64,000 nucleotides of DNA from Brachybacterium nesterenkovii. Lineage in GTDB: Bacteria > Actinomycetota > Actinomycetes > Actinomycetales > Dermabacteraceae. The notes under the pieces are model-generated. The model was not told the DNA's origin and did no database searches. It worked only from the letters and a program-made list of their open reading frames with translations. Both the position numbers and the translations under genes were made by a program. The stretch's first letter is position 1; every line of letters begins with the position of its first letter. The DNA lies in NCBI RefSeq assembly GCF_900163655.1, contig NZ_FWFG01000099.1, forward strand, positions 54,502 to 118,501, given 5' to 3'. This document shows positions 42,401-49,885 of this stretch, in pieces.

Positions 42401-42935
42401 AGCGGGGCGTCCCCTTCTCCCCGCCGTCGAGGTGGGCGCGGGCGATCGTCGCCGACAGCTGCCGGTAGCCGGTCGCGTCGCGGGCGAGCACGAGCAGGTG
42501 CTCGCCTGCCGGGTCGGGCACGCCGGTGCGCGGCGCGGTGCGCACCGGCACGGCCGAGGCGACGGCGGCCCCGGGCTCGGTCCCGAGCGTGAGCTCGGCC
42601 CCGTAGACGGCGTCGATCCCGTGCTCGCGGGCGGCGCGGGCGAAGCGGACCGCGCCGGGGAAGCCGTCGTGATCGGTCAGGGCGATGGCCCGCAGGCCCA
42701 GCCGGGCGGCCTCGGCGACCATGTCCTCGGGGCTCGAGGCGCCGTCGAGGAAGCTGAAGTGGGAGTGGGCGTGCAGCTCCGCGTAGGCCACGTCGACCCG
42801 CGGGGCGTAGGAGTCGGCGGGCCGCTCCGGGGTGCGGATCACCTCGACGGCGGGGCGCAGCACCTGCGCGGGGCGGTCCGAGAGGACGGCCTCGAGGTCC
42901 TTCCAGGCGGGCGGTCCGAGGAACCAGCGGCTCAT
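39408..42935 (-). CDS. dnaE2: Error-prone DNA polymerase III alpha subunit
   Basis: 1175 residues, the normal length for DnaE2/ImuC. The PHP domain starts with ELHAHSHFSFLDGASSPED near residue 55 and continues with ALTDHDGFPGAV; the polymerase core contains PDIDIDIASDRREEVIQ with catalytic Asp residues, and FDLLGLGMLTALD. A helix-hairpin-helix (VRGIGQETAERI) and C-terminal OB fold close it. It does damage-induced translesion synthesis with ImuA and ImuB; SOS control is indicated by LexA boxes upstream of imuA. It lies 36 bases after imuB, on the same strand. Confidence 0.95.
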   Translation of the reverse strand: MSRWFLGPPAWKDLEAVLSDRPAQVLRPAVEVIRTPERPADSYAPRVDVAYAELHAHSHFSFLDGASSPEDMVAEAARLGLRAIALTDHDGFPGAVRFARAAREHGIDAVYGAELTLGTEPGAAVASAVPVRTAPRTGVPDPAGEHLLVLARDATGYRQLSATIARAHLDGGEKGTPRYRLADLAASAREGHWLILTGCRKGAVAAAARPPLLEGDLEGAARAAAGAIERLVDLFGRGNVAVELTRLGDVLDDELCDAIAQGARIVREEHGLDTVTLPLVATANAHYAHSGHKRLADVHAALRAGTSLQQADPHLSSRLAHLRSGAEMLALTARYPEAVAAAARIGADCALDLQLLAPDLPPFPVPAGHDEASWLVELVEQCARERYGSRPTPDRPERVPGAWAQIDHELRIINDLHFPGYFLIVHEIVAFCRREHILCQGRGSAANSAVCYALGITNVEPVGHELLFERFLAPERDGPPDIDIDIASDRREEVIQHVYDRYGRENAAQVANVITYRAKLAVRDAARALGHDVGRQDAWSRQIERSFSSLEGSGIPEDVIALAHQLRDAPRHLGIHSGGMVLADRPVIEVCPVEHARMPGRTVLQWDKEDCADAGLVKFDLLGLGMLTALDHALALVAEHHGQDLELATIPQEDPVVYDMLCRGDSVGVFQVESRAQIATLPRLRPREFYDLVVEVALIRPGPIQGGSVHPYIRRRNGEEEVAFIHPLLEKSLGRTLGIPLFQEQLMQMVVDVADFTPALADQLRRAMGSKRSTDRMMALSDRLFAGMARHGITGEDAEAIFRKLLAFANYGFPESHAYSFAYLVYASAYLKAHYPAAFTAALLRSQPMGFYSPQSLVADARRHGVLTRGVDIAVSDVQTTIETDAEHCARAVPDDDAVLEAAGMRRRPDGTWRGTGAFSEAQKEALRAARPQVQGATAASGPVIRLGLTQVRGIGQETAERIVEARERGGAFASVTDLARRVRLSARQLEALATAGALDALASSRRQALWAAGAAARESPDTIPGTAVGAQAPMLPGMSDAELAGADAWATGITPGEHPMALVREALTADGVLGIRGLRHVEDGSRVLTAGVITHRQRPATAGNVTFLSLEDETGILNVVCSQGFWRRHRAVLRTSRSVVLRGIVENASGAVNLVADGVAVLELPAAGRARDFQ

Positions 42936-42971
42936 CGCGCACCGCCTCGCGCGGCCGTGCGCACGCTCGGC

Positions 42972-44840
42972 TCAGTCATAGATCCCCTCCAGACGCCAGG
43001 CCCCCTCCTGGGACAGGGCCAGCACGGCGAGGGCGCCCTCGCCCCGCGACAGCTCGGAGGCCCCGTCCGCGCCGTCCGCCAGGTCTCTCCGGCCCTCCCT
43101 GCTCGCCCGGCCCTCGCCGGGCAGGGCGAGGGCCAGCTGCAGGCGGGCGGCGCGATGCCCCGCGCCGCTCCACCAGCGCTCGTCGAGGACGGTCGGGGCG
43201 CCGTGGGCGGTGACGGCGAGCTCCCGCATCCCCGCGAGCGCTCCGTGGGCGAGCACCTCCGCCGTCTCGGCGGGGATCCTCAGGCGCACCGGCACGGCGC
43301 TGAGCAGCCCGCGGGCGGTGACCACGACGGGACGCCCCGCCGCATCATGGAGCTCGATCGGCGCCGGACGACGGAGCACGGTCGCGGGCACCGGGCGGGG
43401 CAGGGACCCGGGCCAGGGCCCCTCGTGACGGGGCGGCTTCTCGGAGCGCCAGGGCACGAGGGAGATCTCCTCGGCCAGCAGGCGGCCGCCGGTGGCGACG
43501 GGCACGAGCACGGCGTGCTCCCCGGCGAGCCCCTGTGCGCGGGCGAAGGCGCGCGAGGCCCGCTGGGAGGCCTCTCCGGCGCTGCCCCACAGGCCCGGGG
43601 CGCCCTCGCCGGCGGGCATGAGCTGGAGGGGGTGCAGCGAGATCCGGGTGATCGCGCCGGTGCGGGTCGTGCCGAGGCGCGCGCTCGTGACCCACCCGTC
43701 GCACTGCCAGCGGATGCGGTCGACGACGTCCGCGACGGACAGGGCGCCGTCGTGGCGCCAGGTCCGCTCCATCTCCGCACCGTCCTCGGTGCGGGCGAGG
43801 ATCCGCAGCCGCGTGCAGATGAGGCCGCGCCGCACGAGCATCTCCTGCAGCTCCTCCGCGAGGGGGCGGGCGACGAACGCCGCCTGGTCGGTGCGCTCCA
43901 GCGGCGTCTCGAGCACGGTCTCGACGACGAGCGGCAGCTCGGGGCGGTGCATGGCGGGCGGTGCGGGCTCGCGCCCCTGCGACAGCAGGTGCAGCAGGGC
44001 GATGTCGGGACCGAAGCGATCGGCCACCGCGGTCGCGGGCAGGGCCGCGAGGTCCCCCAGGGAGGCGATGCCCAGGCGCTGCAGGAGATCGACGGTCTCC
44101 GCGAGGTCCAGGCGCTTCTCCCGCGCCCCTGGCGCGGCCCGGTCGCGGTGCCCCCAGCCGGGGCCGACCGGGGCGTGGCGCAGGGCCGCGATCGGGTGCG
44201 GGGCCAGGTACTCGGCGCTGCGGCCGGGGCGGACGATGCGCCCGGTGCGGGCCGCGAGCAGCGCGGCGAAGGGGCCGTCGGCGATGCCGACGGAGCAGTC
44301 CCAGCCGGTGAGCTCCGCGACCGCGTCGACGATGCGCTCGGCCAGGGCCTCCTCTCCCCCGGCGTGGCGGGCGGGGCCGCGCGCCCCCAGCAGCAGGATG
44401 CCCGGGCGCAGCACGTCCACGCCGGCGGCGACGGTGTCCACGGACGCGGCGACCAGCTCGAACAGCGCGGACTCGTTCTCCCGGTCGGTCTGGAGCACGG
44501 TCGCATCGGGGCAGAGGGCCTGCGCGGAGCGGCGGCGCATCCCGATCTCGACGCCCGCGCGCCGCGCCGACGGATCGGCATGCGCCACGCGGTGGCGGTC
44601 CAGGAGCACGAGCGGAGCGGCCGCCCGGGCATCGCGCCCTGTCCCCTCTCCCGCGCTCCGGGCGGCCTCGAGCTCCCGCTCGTGGCGGTCGCGGGCGGCC
44701 ACGAGCGGCCAGTCGGGCACGATCACGGCGGCCGTGCGCGTCGCTCGCCCGTCCGCTCCCCGGGAAGGGGAGGGGCCCGCCGGGGCCATCGCCTGCGCGT
44801 CCGGTCCGTGCGCGGGCCCGGTCATGAGCGCCTCCCCCAT
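42972..44840 (-). CDS. imuB: ImuB, inactive Y-family polymerase-like protein
   Basis: 622 residues from ATG 44840 (or 607 from ATG 44795 region codons). Y-family fold: AAVIVPDWPLVAARDRHERE replaces the DMDAFFA of active DinB, so the first metal-binding acid is lost, and the palm DD/SDE pair is also not seen; this is how ImuB proteins differ. It includes the HhH segment RLGIASLGDLAALPATAV and ends with the little-finger and a long C-terminal region that recruits the sliding clamp in mycobacteria. The start shares one base with the imuA stop (TGATG). Part of the imuA-imuB-dnaE2 mutasome. Confidence 0.9.
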   Translation of the reverse strand: MGEALMTGPAHGPDAQAMAPAGPSPSRGADGRATRTAAVIVPDWPLVAARDRHERELEAARSAGEGTGRDARAAAPLVLLDRHRVAHADPSARRAGVEIGMRRRSAQALCPDATVLQTDRENESALFELVAASVDTVAAGVDVLRPGILLLGARGPARHAGGEEALAERIVDAVAELTGWDCSVGIADGPFAALLAARTGRIVRPGRSAEYLAPHPIAALRHAPVGPGWGHRDRAAPGAREKRLDLAETVDLLQRLGIASLGDLAALPATAVADRFGPDIALLHLLSQGREPAPPAMHRPELPLVVETVLETPLERTDQAAFVARPLAEELQEMLVRRGLICTRLRILARTEDGAEMERTWRHDGALSVADVVDRIRWQCDGWVTSARLGTTRTGAITRISLHPLQLMPAGEGAPGLWGSAGEASQRASRAFARAQGLAGEHAVLVPVATGGRLLAEEISLVPWRSEKPPRHEGPWPGSLPRPVPATVLRRPAPIELHDAAGRPVVVTARGLLSAVPVRLRIPAETAEVLAHGALAGMRELAVTAHGAPTVLDERWWSGAGHRAARLQLALALPGEGRASREGRRDLADGADGASELSRGEGALAVLALSQEGAWRLEGIYD

Positions 44841-45841
44841 CAGCCGGCCCTCCGCACGACCTGCAGGGCGGCCGGAGGTGCGATGCCGGAGCGCTCTGCG
44901 GCGCCGACCGCGGTCCGGGCCCCGTCGGACAGGGCGCCGATCATGCCCCGCACCTCGGGCAGCAGGACCTGCGCCTCCTGGCTCCCGGCGATCCCGCGCC
45001 CCTGCGCCGTGACGTCCGCGCGGCGTCGGCGCAGGCGCCCGGAGCCGGTCCCGAGCCCGTCCCAGCTGCGCGCCGTCGCGGTCAGGTGCAGATCGGCCCG
45101 GCCGGGAGGATCGGCGGCGAGGATCAGGGCGTCCCGGGTGCGGGCGCGCCCGGTGAGGCTGCGCCACAGGGCCGGGGTCAGTCCCAGGCGGGGGCCCAGG
45201 ACCACGATCCCCACGCCGTCCACGAGGGCGGAGAGCACCTGGGCGGTCTGCTCGGCGGCATCGGGCACGATTGCGAGGCGGCAGGGGTCCAGGCCGGCGT
45301 CGAGCACCGCGCGCAGGCCGAGGTCGGGCAGACCGGCGATCGCGCACCAGGCATCGTCTCCCGCGGCGGCGGTCGCGAGCGCGAGCAGCAGGGAGGTGCC
45401 CGCGCTCCCGGCGACGGCGACGGAGCTGCCGGCGCGCAGCGAGCCGTGCGGGATCAGCGGCTCGAGCGGGGCGGGCACGGGGCGCCGCTCCCCCGCCGTC
45501 TCGACGGCGCGTTCCTCGCGCGAGGGCCGGGGGGACGAGGAGCGACGGAGAGGGGCGGGCGGGGCGGGCACGAGCCCCGTCGGCCCGCCTCGGCCCTCGT
45601 CCGCGCCCGGAGCAGCCGACCCGTTCAGCATCTCGTCCCCACGCGGCGCTCTCTCGGCGTCCATCGCCTCAGGGCCGTGCTCGCTCCCGGGATCATCCGG
45701 TTCGCCGACGGACCGCAGTGCGGTGCGGTCGATGCGCCCGCCCCAGCGGGAGGCGCGCCGCTCCGCCTCGCCGAGCGTCCGGCGGGCCCGGGCGAGGCGG
45801 TCCTGCGCGGTCTCGGCCCGCACCTGCGGCACGCTCGTCAT
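44840..45841 (-). CDS. imuA: ImuA-like RecA-related protein
   Basis: 333 residues. A low-complexity region (about 30-110) separates a basic N-terminus from a RecA-like core. The P-loop position reads AVAGSAGTSLLLAL, lacking the lysine of GKT/GKS, so ATP hydrolysis is doubtful; the following strand WCAIAGLPDLGLRAVLDAG and the hydrophobic VGIVVLGPRLGLTPALW match ImuA/SulA-type accessory proteins. It is first in the SOS operon; two overlapping LexA boxes lie 45-70 bases upstream. Confidence 0.82.
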   Translation of the reverse strand: MTSVPQVRAETAQDRLARARRTLGEAERRASRWGGRIDRTALRSVGEPDDPGSEHGPEAMDAERAPRGDEMLNGSAAPGADEGRGGPTGLVPAPPAPLRRSSSPRPSREERAVETAGERRPVPAPLEPLIPHGSLRAGSSVAVAGSAGTSLLLALATAAAGDDAWCAIAGLPDLGLRAVLDAGLDPCRLAIVPDAAEQTAQVLSALVDGVGIVVLGPRLGLTPALWRSLTGRARTRDALILAADPPGRADLHLTATARSWDGLGTGSGRLRRRRADVTAQGRGIAGSQEAQVLLPEVRGMIGALSDGARTAVGAAERSGIAPPAALQVVRRAG

Positions 45842-45885
45842 GTCTCTCCTCCTTCCACCGCTCCGGCCTCGACGCCCTGCCGTTC

Positions 45886-45911
45886 CGAACAGGCGTTCGA
45901 ACTCGTGTTCG
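45886..45911. promoter_or_regulatory. Two overlapping LexA (SOS) boxes before imuA
   Basis: CGAACaggcGTTCG (45886-45899) and CGAACtcgtGTTCG (45898-45911) both match the Gram-positive LexA consensus CGAACRNRYGTTYG or are one change away, sharing two bases. They lie in the 250-base gap between imuA and the divergent GntR gene. Confidence 0.88.
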
Positions 45912-46075
45912 AACTCTACGCCGGGTCATCGAGGCTCCGTCAAGCGGTGTCGATCGATATCTCGAACACCTGTGCGACAAGAGTGACGGAGGGGTCCGAC
46001 GAACGAAGGCGCCGCCGTGCATCGACGGGGATCGCGCGAGATCGCGCACATGGATTCGGGCGCGACGATGCCTTG

Positions 46076-46090
46076 GATGCAACATGTATC
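46076..46090. promoter_or_regulatory. Dyad GATGCA-ACA-TGTATC before gntR
   Basis: Six-base arms with one mismatch and a three-base spacer, ending one base before ATG 46092. The form suits a GntR-family autoregulatory operator. Confidence 0.4.
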
Positions 46091-46091
46091 T

Positions 46092-46757
46092 ATGCCTTCA
46101 AGCGCCCTCTCCCCCGCGTCCCCGCCCGTCTCCGCCGCCGACCGCGCGCACCGGTACGTCCGGGAGCGGATCCTCAGCGGCGAGATCGCCGGCGCCGCGA
46201 TGATCACCGAGGGCGAGATCGCCGAGGCCGCGGGCGTGAGCCGCACCCCCGTGCGCGAGGCCTTCCTGCGCCTGCAGGCCGAGGGGCTGCTCGCGCTGCA
46301 CCCCAAGCGCGGAGCGCTCGTCCAGCCCATCGCCCCGGGCGAGGCCGACGACGTCTTCGAGCTGCGCGAGCTCATCGAGGCCCACGCCGCCCGGCGCATC
46401 GCCGCGCGCCCCGCCGTCGAGCGCACCGCCCTCGTCGCAGACCTCCGCCCGCTCGTCGCCGAGCAGTCCGCCGCGGTCGCCGCCGACGACCTCCCCGCCT
46501 ACGCGATCCTCGACGCCCGGATGCACCAGGGGATCATCGATGCGGGCGGCAACGCTCTGATCGGAGAGATCGGCCGCACGGTCCGCGACCGCCAGGTGCG
46601 CCTGACCGCCGGGACGGTCCGTCGCTCGCCCGCCCGCGCCCGCGCCTTCATCGCCGAGCACGCTCGGCTCCTGGACCATCTCGAGGCCGGCGACGCGGCC
46701 GCGTACGCCGACGCCCTCGCCCGCCACCTCGCCGGCGCCCGCGAGGTCCTGGCATGA
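46092..46757 (+). CDS. GntR-family regulator (FCD/FadR type)
   Basis: 221 residues from ATG 46092; ATGs at 46077 and 46017 are in frame but less likely. The winged HTH (about 15-80) reads AHRYVRERILSGEIAGAAM and GVSRTPVREAFLRLQAEG, with the classic SRTPVREA recognition helix; the C-terminal FCD ligand domain has DARMHQGIIDAGGNALI and an HARLLDHLEAGD helix with the conserved His residues. It overlaps the MFS gene by ATGA, so the pair is probably one transport-control unit. Confidence 0.87.
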   Translation: MPSSALSPASPPVSAADRAHRYVRERILSGEIAGAAMITEGEIAEAAGVSRTPVREAFLRLQAEGLLALHPKRGALVQPIAPGEADDVFELRELIEAHAARRIAARPAVERTALVADLRPLVAEQSAAVAADDLPAYAILDARMHQGIIDAGGNALIGEIGRTVRDRQVRLTAGTVRRSPARARAFIAEHARLLDHLEAGDAAAYADALARHLAGAREVLA

Positions 46758-48061
46758 GCGCCGCGCCCGCCGCACCCGCTGCCATCGCGCCAGCGGCCTC
46801 CGCCCCGGCACCCGACCGCCGCTCCGCCCCGCCCGTCTCCCCCGCGGCCTGGACCGCGGTCGCCGCCTCCGTGGTCGCGATCGCCTGGGGCGGCAACGAG
46901 TTCACCCCGCTGCTGGTCCTGTACCGCCAGGTCTCGGCGCTCTCGCCCGTCGTCGTCGACGGCCTGCTCGCGGCCTACGTGCTGGGGATCATCCCCGCGC
47001 TGCTGCTGGGCGGACCCCTCAGCGACCTCTTCGGCCGCCGCCCCCTGCTGCTGCCCGCCGCCCCGCTGAGCTTCGCCGGCTCCCTGCTGCTGGCGCTCGC
47101 CCCGACGCACCCGCTGGTGATGGGCATCGGCCGCATCCTGTGCGGCGCGGCGCTCGGGCTCGTCATGGCGGTGGGATCCACCTGGATCACGGAGCTGTCC
47201 GATGCCGCGGGGCAGGACGCGAGCGCCGGTCCGCGCCGTGCCTCGCTCTCGCTGACCGCGGGGTTCCTCGTCGGCGCCGCCGTGGCCGCGGGGCTCGCGC
47301 AGTTCGCCCCCTGGCCCACGCATGCGACCTACGCGCTGCACCTGGGGCTCACCGTGATCGCGGGCATCTGGCTGCTGCGCGCGCCGGAGACGCATCCGGA
47401 TCCGCGCCCCGTCGGCGACGGCGCCCGGGCCCTGCGACGCATCCGACCGGCGACGATCGCCCGGCTGCTCCACGTCCCGGACGCCGCCCATCGCCGCTTC
47501 CTGCGCGTGGTCGTCCCGGTCGCGCCCTGGGTGTTCGGCTGCGCGGGCGCGGCGTACGCGATCCTGCCCGCCGTGCTGTCCGAGCACGCGGGCCGCTACC
47601 CGATCGCGTTCTCCGGGCTCATGACCGTGGTGACGCTCGGCTGCGGCGTCGGCATCCAGGTGGTAGGGCGGCTGATCGACACCCGCCGCTCGGCCCGGGC
47701 CTCGGTGATCGCGATGGGGATCGTCGCCGTCGGCGTCGCCCTCGGCGCTCTCGCCTCCCGCACGCTCTCCCTGCCCGTCGGCCTCGCCGCCGCGGCGGTC
47801 CTGGGCGTCGGCTACGGGCTCGCGCTCGTGGCCGGGCTCAGCGAGGTCCAGCGGATCGCGCGCCCCGCCTCTCTGGCCTCCCTCACCGCCGTGTACTACT
47901 CGATCGCCTACCTGGGCTTCTTCGTGCCGATGATCTTCGCGGCCCTGGCCCCCGCGATCGGGTACGCGAACCTGTTCGCGATCGGCACCGCACTGGCCGT
48001 GGCCTGCCTGGTGATCGTCACGCTCGCCTGGTCGGCGCATCTGCCGGGGCCGCGGCGCTGA
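46754..48061 (+). CDS. MFS transporter partnered with GntR
   Basis: 435 residues. A Pro/Ala-rich cytoplasmic N-terminus (about 1-30) is followed by 12 hydrophobic segments with the MFS motif A GGPLSDLFGRRPLL near residue 86 and the helix-5 region GAALGLVMAVGSTWITEL. The ATG overlaps the gntR stop by four bases. Substrate unknown; control by the upstream FCD regulator suggests a small carboxylate or drug effector. Confidence 0.87.
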   Translation: MSAAPAAPAAIAPAASAPAPDRRSAPPVSPAAWTAVAASVVAIAWGGNEFTPLLVLYRQVSALSPVVVDGLLAAYVLGIIPALLLGGPLSDLFGRRPLLLPAAPLSFAGSLLLALAPTHPLVMGIGRILCGAALGLVMAVGSTWITELSDAAGQDASAGPRRASLSLTAGFLVGAAVAAGLAQFAPWPTHATYALHLGLTVIAGIWLLRAPETHPDPRPVGDGARALRRIRPATIARLLHVPDAAHRRFLRVVVPVAPWVFGCAGAAYAILPAVLSEHAGRYPIAFSGLMTVVTLGCGVGIQVVGRLIDTRRSARASVIAMGIVAVGVALGALASRTLSLPVGLAAAAVLGVGYGLALVAGLSEVQRIARPASLASLTAVYYSIAYLGFFVPMIFAALAPAIGYANLFAIGTALAVACLVIVTLAWSAHLPGPRR

Positions 48062-48297
48062 GGCTCGCCGCACATCAGACGGCGGGCCGGGCGTGTCGGC
48101 GCAGGGTCCGGCGCGCGTCATCGGTCGCCAGGAACCGGTGGTCGATCGTCCGCTCACAGCCCGCCGGTGAACCCCCGAGGAACCGCCGACCACGGCCTCA
48201 TGGCCAGGTCATGACCGGGGCGGACCTGCCACCACTCCCCTGCTAGCGTCCGATGCGACCGCAGGCACGGCATGCAGTGCGATCAGGGGACGGCACC

Positions 48298-49155
48298 ATG
48301 CAGGAGTCCAGGGGAACGACGGCGCCGTACGACGGCTCCTCCGCGACAGGGCGCGCAGATCCCGGATATCCTGCGCGCCTCCTCCTGAGCTCCATCGTCG
48401 CCGCGCTCCTCGCAGGCGAGGCCATGATCCTGGTCCACGAGCTGTTCCATGCGCTCACGGGCCTCGCGACGGGCGACCGCGGCACATTGCTCCCGGTCGC
48501 CTGGATGAGCACTGGCGAGGGCGCCTCGGCGGCGGGCATCGCGGTCACCGCGGCCGGGCCCGTCCTCAGTCTCGTCAGCGGCGCGCTCATGATGATCTGG
48601 CAGCCGCTGCGGCACAGGGGCGGCTTCGCTCACCTGCTCTGGATGTGGTTCGCGGCGGTCTCGCTGATGGAGGCGGTCGGCTATCTGGTCATCACTCCGC
48701 TGGGCGCGGGCGACACCGCCTCGATCGTCGAGCGCCTCGGGGCACCGCTGTGGGCGGCGCTGGTCATGTGCATCCTGGGCGTCGCCGGGATGTTCGCGAC
48801 CGCACGCGCCTTCGCGCCCTTCGTCGCGCGCGCCACCGGCTACGAGAAGCGCCCGGCGTGGGCCCTCGCGTTCTGGCCGTGGCTGATCGCAACGCCGGTG
48901 TCGATCGGCCTCGCGATCCTCTACCTCCTGCTGAGCCCCCTGAGCCTCGCGCCCGCGGACTCGATCGTCGTATCGATGGGCTCGACCGTGCTGTTCGTCG
49001 CGGCGCCGATGTCGTTCCTCTTCAGCCGGAGGGTCGCGTCGACTGCGGAGCGCGAGCCCCTCGTGCTCCCCCGGGCACCGGTCGCGGGCATCGTCGCCCT
49101 CGTCGTGCTCGTGGCGCTCAAGCTGGCTCTGACGCAGGGGCTCGCGCTGGGGTGA
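48298..49155 (+). CDS. Membrane protein with HExxH motif (M50-like)
   Basis: 285 residues with about seven hydrophobic segments. Helix 1 contains HELFHALTG (HExxH at 47-51), as in intramembrane metalloproteases of the M50 site-2 type; a second-motif candidate such as NxxPxxxxDG is not clearly visible, so activity is uncertain. The ATG 48298 follows AGGGGACGG; an earlier ATG at 48253 is three bases from a TAGCGT element and less likely to be used. The gap 48062-48297 holds no other feature I can name. Function unknown. Confidence 0.75.
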   Translation: MQESRGTTAPYDGSSATGRADPGYPARLLLSSIVAALLAGEAMILVHELFHALTGLATGDRGTLLPVAWMSTGEGASAAGIAVTAAGPVLSLVSGALMMIWQPLRHRGGFAHLLWMWFAAVSLMEAVGYLVITPLGAGDTASIVERLGAPLWAALVMCILGVAGMFATARAFAPFVARATGYEKRPAWALAFWPWLIATPVSIGLAILYLLLSPLSLAPADSIVVSMGSTVLFVAAPMSFLFSRRVASTAEREPLVLPRAPVAGIVALVVLVALKLALTQGLALG

Positions 49156-49253
49156 CGCAGGTGTCCGCCCCTGCACGGACGCTGTCCGATGCGAGGTCGC
49201 ACCGCAGTTCCCGGTACCGTGTCATCGTCCCGAACCCCCGTCGAAGGAGCGAG

Positions 49254-49880
49254 ATGACCGCCTCCGTCCCCGTAGCCCTCCCCGGCCGCCGCCCGGTCCT
49301 GGCCGATGCGCTCGTGCGCCGCAGGTCGCTGGCGATCGATGCCGCCCTCGTGCTCACCGGCGCCCTCCTGGTGGCGCTGCTGGCCCAGGTCGAGATCCCC
49401 TTGCCGATCGTCCCGATCACGGGGCAGACCCTCGGGGTGCTCGTCGTCGGCGCCGCCCTGGGCTCTCGCCGCGGCGCCGCGGCCCTGACGACGTACATGC
49501 TCGCGGGCCTCGCGGGCGCTCCCGTGTTCGCGGGCTTCACCGGCTCCCTCGCCGCGGTCGCGACGCCCAGCTTCGGCTTCATCCTCGGCTTCATCCCGGC
49601 AGCGTTCCTCGCGGGCTGGTTCGCCGAGCGCGCCTGGGACCGCCGCCCCTACCTGGCGATGGTCGGCTTCGTCGCCGCGAGCGTCGTGCCCTTCCTCGTG
49701 GGCGTGCCGTACATGGCCTGCATCCTCAACGTCGTGATGGGCACGGGCATGGACCTGCCCGCCATCGTGTCGGTGGGCGTGACGCCGTTCATCGCCGGCG
49801 GCCTGGTCAAGGCGGCGATCGCCGCGGTCCTCATCCCCGTCGCCTGGCGCGCCGTGCGCCGCGTCGACGAGGAGCGCTGA
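49254..49880 (+). CDS. bioY: Biotin transporter BioY
   Basis: 208 residues, the S component of an ECF-type biotin importer. Family features: QVEIPLPIVPITGQTLGVLV near residue 45, AGLAGAPVFAGFTGS, and FGFILGFIPAAFLAGWFAER near residue 105; six hydrophobic segments. No bioM/bioN genes are adjacent, so it works alone or with a shared ECF module elsewhere. ATG 49254 follows GAAGGAGCGAG. The next gene starts five bases after its stop. Confidence 0.93.
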   Translation: MTASVPVALPGRRPVLADALVRRRSLAIDAALVLTGALLVALLAQVEIPLPIVPITGQTLGVLVVGAALGSRRGAAALTTYMLAGLAGAPVFAGFTGSLAAVATPSFGFILGFIPAAFLAGWFAERAWDRRPYLAMVGFVAASVVPFLVGVPYMACILNVVMGTGMDLPAIVSVGVTPFIAGGLVKAAIAAVLIPVAWRAVRRVDEER

Positions 49881-49885
49881 GCCCC

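Noticed and set aside
39546..45986. Very long open frame on the plus strand opposite dnaE2, imuB and imuA
   Set aside because: It is an antisense shadow of three well-supported genes; high GC removes stop codons. The translation is low-complexity (Gly/Arg/Val-rich) and matches no family.
48253..48297. ATG 48253 as the start of the HExxH protein
   Set aside because: It lies only three bases after TAGCGT, would be upstream of the likely transcription start, and has no ribosome site; ATG 48298 has AGGGGA.
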